Assembly: GCA_964429265.1 (NCBI GenBank)
Contig: CAYSBK010000012.1
Location: 1 to 32,072, forward strand
Direction: 5' to 3'
Length of the DNA: 32,072 bases
DNA from: CAYSBK01 sp964429265
GTDB taxonomy: Bacteria; Planctomycetota; Phycisphaerae; Sedimentisphaerales; Anaerobacaceae
Position numbers and translations under genes: made by a program. Shown here piece after piece: positions 24,204-31,978 of this stretch; the first letter of the stretch is position 1; the number at the start of each line of letters is the position of its first letter. The notes beneath the pieces were generated by a model. It was not told where the DNA came from and did no database searches. It was given only the letters and a program-made list of their open reading frames with translations.

Positions 24204-25541
24204 CTACTGCCAGACTTCCTGGAGGTACTTCGGCAGCATCGCCGACTCGCGCGGCCCAACCATAATCTCCCAGCCCGTCGCCTCTTCAAGCTTGCCGCTC
24301 ATCACCGCAACGTACCCAGGGATGATAAGCTTGCGGTGTTTCACCACATCTTCAACGCCCGTCTTCTGCATAGCCTCCGCCACCGTCTTCTCATTCAGCT
24401 TGTCGCCCGAGTACGCCGTCAGAACGCTGGTGCCCTCCGTGTCAACCACCAGGATATGGCTCGGAACCCTGCTGGCCTCCACGTCCGATTCAACCGTGTA
24501 GTACGTCAGCGAAAAGTTCGTCGTGAACATCAGCGGCGAACTTTGGTCCGGCTCCCCCACCGCATACAGCTTCGGCTCCACCTGCACAGGCTTCTGCGGG
24601 TCCGTATAGATATTCATCACCACCGTCAGCAAAGGCAAAATCGCCTCAGGCTCCGCCACGTCCACCACCACAATGCCAGAATACTTGCAAATCAGGCTCG
24701 CCGCCGCCGCCGCAACCTGCATCTGCTCGCCCCCGCCGACGAAACTTATCGTCGGATAACCCAGAGGCCGAAACACCTTCTTCAGACACAGCACACGCAT
24801 CCTGGTCAGGTCATAAAGCTGCTGCTTGAGGTTCGCCGAGCCAGGCTGCAACACGATGTCTTCCACGCCGGCCGCCTTGACTTTCTCACTCAACTCCGCG
24901 AGCGCCTCAACCGTCTCGGCCTTTACCACCAGCGGACACTTGTTCTCCTTGGCAATCTTTGCCATCGCCTCGAAGTTCTCGCCCCCCGCCCACGCAATCA
25001 AAGGCACTCTGTCAGCCGTCTTGGCCACGGCACCGGACATCGCCTCCGGCGATTCACTGCACAAAATAATGGCTGAATCGGTCTTTTCCTTCACCGCCGC
25101 CGCGCAGGCACCGAACGCCTCAGCCGAGCCGCTGTCGTTCATCACCGCAACCGCACCGACCTGGATACGGATTCCCACTCGCTCGAACTGCAGCGCCTTT
25201 ATCGCCTCGATGCGCTTCTGCCGGTCCCCATCGCCCAGCTTGTCGGAAACGGTAACCGCCACCACCGTCGGGTTATGAAATTTTTCCTCGTGCCGGAAAA
25301 GCACCGTCTCCTGCCCGACCTGGACCTCGCCGTCGCCCGAACCGAACTTCACCAGCCTCATCGGCGGTGCCGCAGCCGCCGCCAGCGTCTGCCTGGCCTG
25401 CTCCGATACGTATGGACAGTCGTCCAGCTTCGCTCGCTTCTGCGCAAGCTGCATCGCAAATGCAAGACACGTCGGCATACCGCATTCCTTGCAATTGGTC
25501 TTTGGCAGAAGCTTGAATATCTCCAGTCCCGTTAGCGCCAT
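24204..25541 (-). CDS. acsC: Corrinoid iron-sulfur protein large subunit, CODH/ACS gamma (445 aa)
   Basis: Holds the [4Fe-4S] cluster and, with AcsD, the cobamide that carries the methyl group to acetyl-CoA synthase. The ATG at 25541 follows GGGAAGG. The N-terminal cluster domain has C17, C20, C25 and C42, matching the CxxCxxxxC plus downstream cysteine pattern of the family. A linker with an alanine run (about 53-58) leads to the TIM barrel (about 95-320). The C-terminal domain that contacts the corrinoid includes M-F-T-T-N-F-S-L-T-Y-Y and ends near 445, the same length as the Moorella subunit. The 87-bp gap upstream to acsB shows no promoter that I trust. Confidence 0.94.
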   Translation of the reverse strand: MALTGLEIFKLLPKTNCKECGMPTCLAFAMQLAQKRAKLDDCPYVSEQARQTLAAAAAPPMRLVKFGSGDGEVQVGQETVLFRHEEKFHNPTVVAVTVSDKLGDGDRQKRIEAIKALQFERVGIRIQVGAVAVMNDSGSAEAFGACAAAVKEKTDSAIILCSESPEAMSGAVAKTADRVPLIAWAGGENFEAMAKIAKENKCPLVVKAETVEALAELSEKVKAAGVEDIVLQPGSANLKQQLYDLTRMRVLCLKKVFRPLGYPTISFVGGGEQMQVAAAAASLICKYSGIVVVDVAEPEAILPLLTVVMNIYTDPQKPVQVEPKLYAVGEPDQSSPLMFTTNFSLTYYTVESDVEASRVPSHILVVDTEGTSVLTAYSGDKLNEKTVAEAMQKTGVEDVVKHRKLIIPGYVAVMSGKLEEATGWEIMVGPRESAMLPKYLQEVWQ

Positions 25542-25628
25542 TGTACCTTCCCTTTACTAAAGCCTGCGCCGCCTCAAACGCCGCACGCAACACCGCCCGG
25601 CCGCAGCGCCTCGACACTTCCCGAACCG

Positions 25629-27818
25629 CTAAAACATCGGCTGCAGAGCAACAACCGGGTGCTCCGCCTTTGTTATGAACTCCAGAACCTCTTCTTCCGT
25701 CGTCGCGTTGCTCTCGTCGGCAATCTTCGACAAGAACTGCTCGCCGCCCAGACCCAGCTCCTCTGCACGCCGAACGAACGCCTCTTTGATCTCCTCCTTG
25801 AGCATCTTCGGCATCCACACTATCCGCCTGATGCCACCCTCGGCCGCGATGAACTTTCGCGACGTAATGTAGTGCTTCGAATGCCCGATGAAACCCGGCG
25901 TCTGCTGACCGCCGCCGACCGTCCCGGCCAGAGTCGAAAATTTCATCCCGCAAGGTGTCATATCCGGATACTCACGGTTCACGATCATTATCCCACCCGT
26001 CGAAGGCAGCACCGCCGCTATGCACTCGAAGCATCCGCACGAGGTCATCGGGTCCGTTATCATGCTGTACTGGCTCATCCGCTCAACGTTCCCGCCGCTG
26101 GCCTTGCGAACAAAATCGTTCACCTTGTCCCACTGCCCCACCTTCTCATCTATGCACTTGCCCTTCGGAATCGGCTGGTTCGCGCCTGCAGGACTTATCT
26201 CGTATGCCGCCCGGCAGTCCAGCCAGCTATACGCACCACACAAACCGGGTCGCTCCGGAGAAATCACGCACACGTGATTCGGCGCGAAGCTCTGGCACAG
26301 CGTGCACGAATAGAACGTATCGACATCCTCGTCCGTCATCCCCGCAAGCCGGGTATCACGCTCGGCGTAAACCTGCGACGCCTGCTCACGCAGCTTCTTG
26401 ACGTCCGCTTCTTCGCTGAAAATCTTCACCTGCACCTTGTCCAGAACGCTCGAATATTGCTCGTGGAACATCGCGTGCAGTATCTTGCCAATATGTTCGA
26501 GCCTGAGACCGGCCTCGGCGGCGTCCTTGCTGATTCGCATCCATATCGTGTCCCGCTGGCCCATATGCCACAGCCCCTGCGCCTCGTTCACGAACGTATG
26601 TATCTGCCTTTCCAGCACCGGCTCGAAGTCGGCCTGCATCTTCCGGCCCGACACCTCCACAACCACTCCCAGCGGCAACCTCCCGCCCGCCTCGACCGAG
26701 TCAATGTCGGGGCCTTTGACTTCGACCCTGCCGTCTTCAACCTCGGACGTATCGACCATCCGAAGCCACTCGAAGGCCGGTGTGCGCTGGCCGCCGAACT
26801 CCACGTGCATATCGTCTTTGCGAATCCGCTCGCCCTCAAATGCCGGGCTGTAAGGAACCGGAATCGGAACCTCCGAAACCTTTATCTTCAGCCCCCGCAC
26901 CTCGATCGCCTTCTCCACTATCTGATCGTGCGGGACGTTGCTGACCACGTGCTCGTACGTGCACACACCCGTCGGAAGTATCTCCGGAATATCCGAATCG
27001 GCAATGGTGGGAAAACCGTAGTTAATCGCTCCTGCGGCAGTGGCGTACCACTCGTCCGTCACCTCTCCAAGCGCCATAACAAAGGCAAATATCCGGTTCT
27101 TGTTGTAAAGCAGGTTCCGGCGGTAATCCCCCGCCTGAACGCCTCCGAAACTAAGCGCCGCCCGGCTGGCGAAACCAAGCGCGTATATCGCCGCCGTTAT
27201 CTCCCTGCCGAAAGGCACCAGTCGCGTTTCCCAGCCGAGCTGCACGCCGCCCTGCACAAGCTGCTCGGCAAACGTCGTGCCGTTGTGGTGGCCGCACATA
27301 AAAACGTAAAGCATCCGCTCCTGCAGTTTTCGCGCAATCTCAACCGCCGTTTCAACGTTCGGCGCAGCCCCTACTACCGCCGCAAACCCCGGCGCCGACC
27401 CGTCAACGAACTCGATCCCACGCTCGCGCATAATCACGTCGTCGGCCGCGCCAAGCCAGATGCCCTCCACCGGGTTCGGACCAATCAAGTATTTGCACGC
27501 CTCGATAATCTCCTCCGCAAAAAGCGTCGCCATCCCCGCATCCAGGGCCGGCCCGAGGTACGGCAGCCACATATCCTCCGCAACCGGCTCCGGAAGAAGC
27601 GGCTTTATCTCCTCGGCCATCACCTGCTCGAAGTCGGCCAGGGTCTCAACCGCCCGGCCCGTCATCGAGTATATTATCGGTATATAATAACCCGTATTCG
27701 GAAACTCGACCCTGCAATCACGCCCCTTCTCCTTGATGGCGCGCGCCAGAATATCCTCGGCCTGCTTGACTATCTTGGCAGCACCTCTGATCGCCGCCGC
27801 TGCTATGATCCTCGACAT
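25629..27818 (-). CDS. acsB: Acetyl-CoA synthase, CODH/ACS beta subunit (729 aa)
   Basis: Condenses a methyl group, CO and CoA into acetyl-CoA at the A cluster. The ATG at 27818 lies 9 nt after AAGGAG. A TTG two codons upstream is unlikely. At 729 residues it equals the Moorella enzyme and keeps the bacterial N-terminal domain that docks to CODH, which archaeal homologues lack. The A-cluster [4Fe-4S] ligands are C505, C508, C517 and C527. The C-G-C motif at 594-596 together with C508 binds the two nickel sites. G-G-N-R-T-P-A-F-E of Moorella is present as G-G-Q-R-T-P-A-F-E, and N-H-V-C is retained. The gene is 26 bp after cooS, so the CODH and ACS subunits should be made together. Confidence 0.96.
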   Translation of the reverse strand: MSRIIAAAAIRGAAKIVKQAEDILARAIKEKGRDCRVEFPNTGYYIPIIYSMTGRAVETLADFEQVMAEEIKPLLPEPVAEDMWLPYLGPALDAGMATLFAEEIIEACKYLIGPNPVEGIWLGAADDVIMRERGIEFVDGSAPGFAAVVGAAPNVETAVEIARKLQERMLYVFMCGHHNGTTFAEQLVQGGVQLGWETRLVPFGREITAAIYALGFASRAALSFGGVQAGDYRRNLLYNKNRIFAFVMALGEVTDEWYATAAGAINYGFPTIADSDIPEILPTGVCTYEHVVSNVPHDQIVEKAIEVRGLKIKVSEVPIPVPYSPAFEGERIRKDDMHVEFGGQRTPAFEWLRMVDTSEVEDGRVEVKGPDIDSVEAGGRLPLGVVVEVSGRKMQADFEPVLERQIHTFVNEAQGLWHMGQRDTIWMRISKDAAEAGLRLEHIGKILHAMFHEQYSSVLDKVQVKIFSEEADVKKLREQASQVYAERDTRLAGMTDEDVDTFYSCTLCQSFAPNHVCVISPERPGLCGAYSWLDCRAAYEISPAGANQPIPKGKCIDEKVGQWDKVNDFVRKASGGNVERMSQYSMITDPMTSCGCFECIAAVLPSTGGIMIVNREYPDMTPCGMKFSTLAGTVGGGQQTPGFIGHSKHYITSRKFIAAEGGIRRIVWMPKMLKEEIKEAFVRRAEELGLGGEQFLSKIADESNATTEEEVLEFITKAEHPVVALQPMF

Positions 27819-27844
27819 TGGCAAATCTCCTTCTAAAATCCGCC

Positions 27845-29788
27845 TCAGACCGCAAGCGCACGTCGCTCCTCCATCCCGTACAACTTGCGCTCTCGTTCAA
27901 CGTTTATTCCAAGAGCCTCACGTTTGCTTTCGATATGCTCTATCATCATAGCGGCGGCCTTGACAGGGTCTTTCTCAAAGGCCCATTTGCCGCCCAACTC
28001 CTTCTCAATTTCCTCCGTCAGGTAGCGCGTCAGCCCAGGCGCACCCAGGATCGGCAGGGGCTCGGCAATGACCGTGTAAACGCCCGACGCTACAAAGTAC
28101 ATCCCAATGGACACCGCCTTTTCCGACATCCATTCCGGTGCAGCACCGGCAACCGGCAAATCGGATATATCATCTCCAAGCCCACCTTCAGCCACTACGT
28201 TCGCCAGAATCGTAAGGATTCTGCTGTTGTCCACGCAGGAGCCGACGTGCAGCACCGGTGGTATGCCGACGGTCTCGCATATCTCCCGCAGGCCCTTGCC
28301 ACAGTACTTGGCAGCAGCGTCCGGTCTCATCAAACCCGCCTTGCCCGCGGCGATTGCGCTGCAGCCGGTGCTGACAACCAGCACATCATTTTTTATCAAC
28401 TCCTTTATCATCGCCACGTGACAGGAATCTTGTACCTGTTTCGGATTGTTGCACCCGACAACCCCTGCTGCCCCACGAAGTCTGCCGGAAATTACGCCGT
28501 CATTCAGGGGGCGGTAACTTGCCCGATACCTGCCACCCAGGTAATAGAATGTGTTCTCAGCGGTAAAGCCGGCCACCCCTGACTCTTTGTCCCTGGGGAT
28601 GTTCACCTTTGCCTTCCGATTCGGAAAGTTCTCGATAGCCGTTCTGATGATCTGGCGGGCTACGTCCGCAGCCCTTTCCTCGCTGAAACTAATGTGCTCG
28701 GCCCCGGCTATCTTGCACTTCGGTGAGGTCGTAATCAGCTTCGTGTGGAAGCAGTCGCACAGCGAACTCAGCGCCGGCATAATGCACTGCACGTCCACGA
28801 GCATCACTTCTACCGCGCCGGTCATTATCGCCAGCTCCTGATGCAGAAAATTGCCTGCCACCGGGATGCCGTGGCGCATCAATATTTCATTAGCCGTGCA
28901 GCATATTCCCGCGATGTTAATGCCTTCAGCCCCTTTGTCCTGAGCCAGTTTTTGCATCTCGGCTTCCTGAGACACGCCCACCACAATATCGGAAAGCGTA
29001 GGTTCGTGTCCGTGAACAACGATATTCACCTGCTTTTTGTCCAGTACGCCGAGGTTGGCCCCGAAACGTATCGCCTGCGGACTGCCAAATAGAATATCCG
29101 AAAGCTCGGTTGCTATCAGCGAACCGCCCCAGCCGTCCGAAAGGCTGCACCTGAGTGCCTGCTTCATAAGGTTTTTATAATCCGAACCTACTCCAATGTG
29201 AGTCCGGTGCATTATCTCGACTATCTCACGGTCTATCGAACGCGGCGTCACGCCGAGCTGCTGCCACACTTTCTGCCTCGCCGGCGGCGCGTAGGCTGCC
29301 GCCGTTGTCAGAGTACCCTCCTGCCGGCCGAATTCGTTCATCACCGCCCGGGACAGCTCAGCCACAATTTCCTTTGTGTCCCTGTCGTCGGTCTTGATAC
29401 CGTAACGCCGGGCCACCTCCTTGAGCTTGCGCTCATCCTTAACCATATAGTCGCACTTTTCGCTTTCAGCCACCATCTTCAACGTGTGGGCTATATCCCG
29501 GCCATGGTCGGAGTGTGCCGCCGCACCGGCTGCAACCATTCGCAATAGATTCCTTGCTGCGATGGTATCGGCTGTCGCACCGCATACCCCGGTGCGAGGT
29601 TCGTCCTCAAACGGATCAACCCGACAGGGTCCCATTGAGCAGTTTCGACAACACAAACCCAGCCGGCCGAACCCGCACTGCGGCTGCTGTTGCTCCAGAC
29701 GGTCCCACGCATTCTCCAGCCCGGCCTGGGCCATGCGTTCGATCATTTCCTGTGCCGCTTTGTCGCTGCTGCGTTTGTTTGAATCCAT
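27845..29788 (-). CDS. cooS: Ni-dependent carbon monoxide dehydrogenase catalytic subunit (647 aa)
   Basis: Interconverts CO and CO2 at the nickel-iron-sulfur C cluster and exchanges electrons with ferredoxin. The ATG at 29788 follows GGGGTG. An in-frame TTG 39 bases earlier begins inside the gap after the previous gene and is less likely. Ligands are complete: D cluster C38 and C46; B cluster C47, C50, C55 and C69; C cluster H261, C296 or C297, C335, C446, C476 and C518. Proton-transfer histidines lie near 92-95. The numbering runs almost in step with the Carboxydothermus CooS enzymes, so this is a full-length bacterial-type enzyme. With acsB directly downstream it should form the CODH/ACS complex, in which CO passes through an internal tunnel. 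Confidence 0.96.
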   Translation of the reverse strand: MDSNKRSSDKAAQEMIERMAQAGLENAWDRLEQQQPQCGFGRLGLCCRNCSMGPCRVDPFEDEPRTGVCGATADTIAARNLLRMVAAGAAAHSDHGRDIAHTLKMVAESEKCDYMVKDERKLKEVARRYGIKTDDRDTKEIVAELSRAVMNEFGRQEGTLTTAAAYAPPARQKVWQQLGVTPRSIDREIVEIMHRTHIGVGSDYKNLMKQALRCSLSDGWGGSLIATELSDILFGSPQAIRFGANLGVLDKKQVNIVVHGHEPTLSDIVVGVSQEAEMQKLAQDKGAEGINIAGICCTANEILMRHGIPVAGNFLHQELAIMTGAVEVMLVDVQCIMPALSSLCDCFHTKLITTSPKCKIAGAEHISFSEERAADVARQIIRTAIENFPNRKAKVNIPRDKESGVAGFTAENTFYYLGGRYRASYRPLNDGVISGRLRGAAGVVGCNNPKQVQDSCHVAMIKELIKNDVLVVSTGCSAIAAGKAGLMRPDAAAKYCGKGLREICETVGIPPVLHVGSCVDNSRILTILANVVAEGGLGDDISDLPVAGAAPEWMSEKAVSIGMYFVASGVYTVIAEPLPILGAPGLTRYLTEEIEKELGGKWAFEKDPVKAAAMMIEHIESKREALGINVERERKLYGMEERRALAV

Positions 29789-29810
29789 ATAGACACCCCA
29801 CTTTACTGTT

Positions 29811-31175
29811 TTATTCCTGTTTGCCAATCCCGCCGGCTAATTTAAGCGATTTACCTTCGCCCACCTGTTCAACCTCGATCAACCCTGTCCCCGCACGCAG
29901 CAAAGCCGTCGCCATCCTGCCCCGTGGCGAGTTGAAACGCTCCAGAAAATGACTCCGGCTTTCACCGTCAACCACCGCCCGGTACAACTGGCTGGCATAC
30001 TGCGAGCCGTGCTTTCTCGCAATCAGTTGTGCACCGACAATCCTGTCTTTACGGTCGGTCAGAAGCTTTGCTGCTTCAAAAAGATTTTTACGACCGCCCG
30101 ATTTCGGCGGCTTGAGGTCGTGCACCTCAACGTCCAGATTCAGTTCTTCGGCGCTGGTGCTGCTGTGGCCTACCGTAAAGATCTGAAAGCCCAGGATCTG
30201 ATCGGCCTGTGCCCGCAAAAAACCCGCCGTCTCTATGTTGGCTCCCGCCGCGTTCCTGCCGGCGACACTACCCGCACAGGCACCAATGCTGCCAACCGGC
30301 AGATACACAAACCCACCCGTGCTCGCATCGGGGCTTTCCGCACAGTCGCCGGCGGCGTAAATATCCTTCGCCGACGTCTGCATCGCCATATCTACTCTTA
30401 TAGCGCCGCTGGCACCAAGCTCTATCCCGGACTTTTCCGCCAGCGCGGTGTTTGGCTTCACTCCCGTGCCCATAATCACAAGGGTCGCCGGTATCTTCTT
30501 GCCCCTGTGCACAACATACTCGACGTTGTCGTCACCACAAATCTGCGAAATCGCCTCACCCGCGAGCATTTTCAGTCCTGCTTGTTCGAATCGGCTGGTA
30601 AGAAACGCCGAAAGCTCCGGCTCCAGCACCTTTCGCAAGATTCGCGACCGCACGTTGAAATAAACTTCCAGGCCCTTGTGCATCAACGCCTCGGCTATTT
30701 CCAGCGCGATAAAACCGGCACCCACGACAACTGCTGTTGACGCACCCTCGGCCAAACGCACGATCTCCGCGGCCGATTCGTAGGTCGTGAACGTGCACAC
30801 CCCCCGCTTGTCCGCGCCTGCAATCCTCGGTATCGAGGGCGAACTGCCGGTCGCAATCACCGCCGAATCAAACTTAATCTGCTGGCGCTGCCCACGCGAC
30901 CGTGCGACAAGACTCTTGTTCGACCCATCAAGTTCGACGACTTCTGTTTCGCACTCCAGGTCGATCTTATAGCGCGACAGCACAGCTTCCGAAAAAACCT
31001 TAGCATCTTCGGGCGACTTGATATGTCCGGCTATCAACGCCGGAATTGCAGGTCTTCGGTAAGGAACTCGATCCGTCGTAATCACCGAAACCTTCGCAGC
31101 CGCGTTCTCCTGCGCAGCAGCAACCGCCGCCATCATTCCTGCTGCACTGCCGCCGATGACTACAACCTTGCGCAC
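29811..31175 (-). CDS. FAD/NAD(P)-dependent oxidoreductase, ferredoxin reductase-like (454 aa)
   Basis: A two-dinucleotide-binding flavoprotein of the pyridine nucleotide-disulfide oxidoreductase fold. The start is the GTG at 31175, after AAAGG in the preceding intergenic bases and almost touching the ferredoxin gene. FAD is bound by I-G-G-S-A-A-G (7-13) and by the late motif I-Y-A-A-G-D-C-A. NAD(P) is bound by V-V-G-A-G-F-I-A-L-E near 150. The position that holds the redox cysteine in CoA-disulfide reductases and NADH oxidases is occupied by Y-R-R-P-A-I-P, so it is closer to rubredoxin or ferredoxin reductases. Placed between a CooF-like ferredoxin and cooS, it probably moves electrons between NAD(P)H and the ferredoxin that serves CODH. 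Such flavoproteins are frequent beside CODH genes. Confidence 0.88.
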   Translation of the reverse strand: MRKVVVIGGSAAGMMAAVAAAQENAAAKVSVITTDRVPYRRPAIPALIAGHIKSPEDAKVFSEAVLSRYKIDLECETEVVELDGSNKSLVARSRGQRQQIKFDSAVIATGSSPSIPRIAGADKRGVCTFTTYESAAEIVRLAEGASTAVVVGAGFIALEIAEALMHKGLEVYFNVRSRILRKVLEPELSAFLTSRFEQAGLKMLAGEAISQICGDDNVEYVVHRGKKIPATLVIMGTGVKPNTALAEKSGIELGASGAIRVDMAMQTSAKDIYAAGDCAESPDASTGGFVYLPVGSIGACAGSVAGRNAAGANIETAGFLRAQADQILGFQIFTVGHSSTSAEELNLDVEVHDLKPPKSGGRKNLFEAAKLLTDRKDRIVGAQLIARKHGSQYASQLYRAVVDGESRSHFLERFNSPRGRMATALLRAGTGLIEVEQVGEGKSLKLAGGIGKQE

Positions 31176-31178
31176 CTA

Positions 31179-31706
31179 CTACCTTTCCCTGCTTTTCTTC
31201 TTCGGCTGTGTCGCTAGTTTTTTCGATGCGGTCTTCCGCCTGGACTTGGTCAATTCAGCCAGGGAAACCATCTCTATCGCGCCCGTCGGGCAGGCTTCTA
31301 CGCACGCCGGCTGCTGACCTTGCTCCAGTCGCTCCCAGCACATATCACACTTTATAACCGCCCGCGATTCCTGCCCTATGCGCAGCACCCCAAGCGGACA
31401 GATAACTATACACAGCTTGCAGCCGATACAAAGATCCTCATCGATTGTTACGGGCGACTCAGGACTCTCCCGATGTATTGCCCCCGTCGGACAAATCTCT
31501 ATACACGGTCCGTCTTCGCAATGCCTGCACTGAATCGGCACGCCGAACTCTCCCGCTGCCTCGACCGCAACCATCCGCTGTGGCCTGGGCGATTCCGCCA
31601 CAGCTTCCTCAAGTACCTTCGATTTCGAATGAACCACCGCACACGCTATCTCACAACTCTTGCACGCCAGGCACTTCTCTACATTGACTACAATGACCTT
31701 ATCCAT
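31179..31706 (-). CDS. cooF: CooF-like ferredoxin with four [4Fe-4S] clusters (175 aa)
   Basis: An electron carrier for CODH, related to CooF and to HycB-type iron-sulfur subunits. The ATG at 31706 follows GGAG by 9 nt. Sixteen cysteines fall in four groups: C12, C15, C18, C22; C60, C63, C68, C72; C93, C96, C99, C103; and C120, C123, C135, C139. Each group can bind one [4Fe-4S] cluster. The C-terminal tail (about 150-175) is rich in lysine and arginine, which may aid docking to an acidic partner or to the membrane. It is the first gene of the unit and is followed 3 bp later by the flavoprotein. No hydrogenase genes are present in the window, so the energy-converting partner of the classical CooF system is not seen here. 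Confidence 0.88.
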   Translation of the reverse strand: MDKVIVVNVEKCLACKSCEIACAVVHSKSKVLEEAVAESPRPQRMVAVEAAGEFGVPIQCRHCEDGPCIEICPTGAIHRESPESPVTIDEDLCIGCKLCIVICPLGVLRIGQESRAVIKCDMCWERLEQGQQPACVEACPTGAIEMVSLAELTKSRRKTASKKLATQPKKKSRER

Positions 31707-31849
31707 CGTATTGCTCCGGATTGCTAATGCCCTTTTCTTGCCTCGTCGGGCTCCCCCCAGCTATTATTGACCCAAAACTCGCTATCACGCGCCATACCCG
31801 TACTGCGCAACGACCGGGCACCCTGTAGCTTTCTACGTCAAAAATGCGG
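31707..31849 (-). other. Leader of the CODH/ACS operon (about 143 nt)
   Basis: This is the stretch between the predicted transcription start of the consensus promoter and the ferredoxin ATG. It contains a short perfect hairpin, GTAG-AAAG-CTAC (31836-31825 on the minus strand), and a weaker stem in which TGCCCG can pair with CGGGTA across a 14-nt loop. I looked for a cobalamin-riboswitch B12 box and for a start-proximal terminator and recognised neither. The length leaves room for regulation, but I cannot assign a known RNA family. Confidence 0.4.
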
Positions 31850-31856
31850 AAAGGTC

Positions 31857-31885
31857 ATTATAGGCCCCACGCCGCCCTCTGTCAA
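31857..31885 (-). promoter_or_regulatory. Consensus sigma70 promoter of the CODH/ACS operon
   Basis: On the minus strand an exact TTGACA (31885-31880) is followed after exactly 17 bp by an exact TATAAT (31862-31857). Both hexamers match the sigma70 consensus in all six positions with optimal spacing. Transcription would begin near 31850. This is by far the strongest promoter-like sequence I found in the window, and it faces the nine-gene CODH/ACS unit. It suggests high, possibly constitutive, expression. Confidence 0.75.
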
Positions 31886-31978
31886 ACCTTTCCCCGCCGC
31901 ACCCGGCACCCCGCCGCCCGGCCCGCACAGCCCCCCGGCAATTTTATTTTCGTTTCTTTGAACAGAAAGCCCATTGGA

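Noticed and set aside
25659..27836. A 725-codon open frame on the plus strand, antisense to acsB over almost its full length.
   Set aside because: It is codon-aligned with acsB, so antisense stops would need TTA, CTA or TCA codons in the gene, which GC-rich coding avoids. Its translation is Arg/His/Leu rich and shows no family.
29811..31175. CoA-disulfide reductase or NADH oxidase identity for the flavoprotein.
   Set aside because: The redox-active cysteine expected near residue 43 is missing. That segment reads Y-R-R-P-A-I-P, as in rubredoxin and ferredoxin reductases.
31707..31849. Cobalamin riboswitch in the operon leader.
   Set aside because: I looked for the B12 box and the associated paired elements and did not find them.
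31767..31961. A 64-codon plus-strand frame in the gap upstream of the CODH/ACS unit.
   Set aside because: It runs through the consensus promoter, is proline rich, and has no ribosome binding site or recognisable motif.
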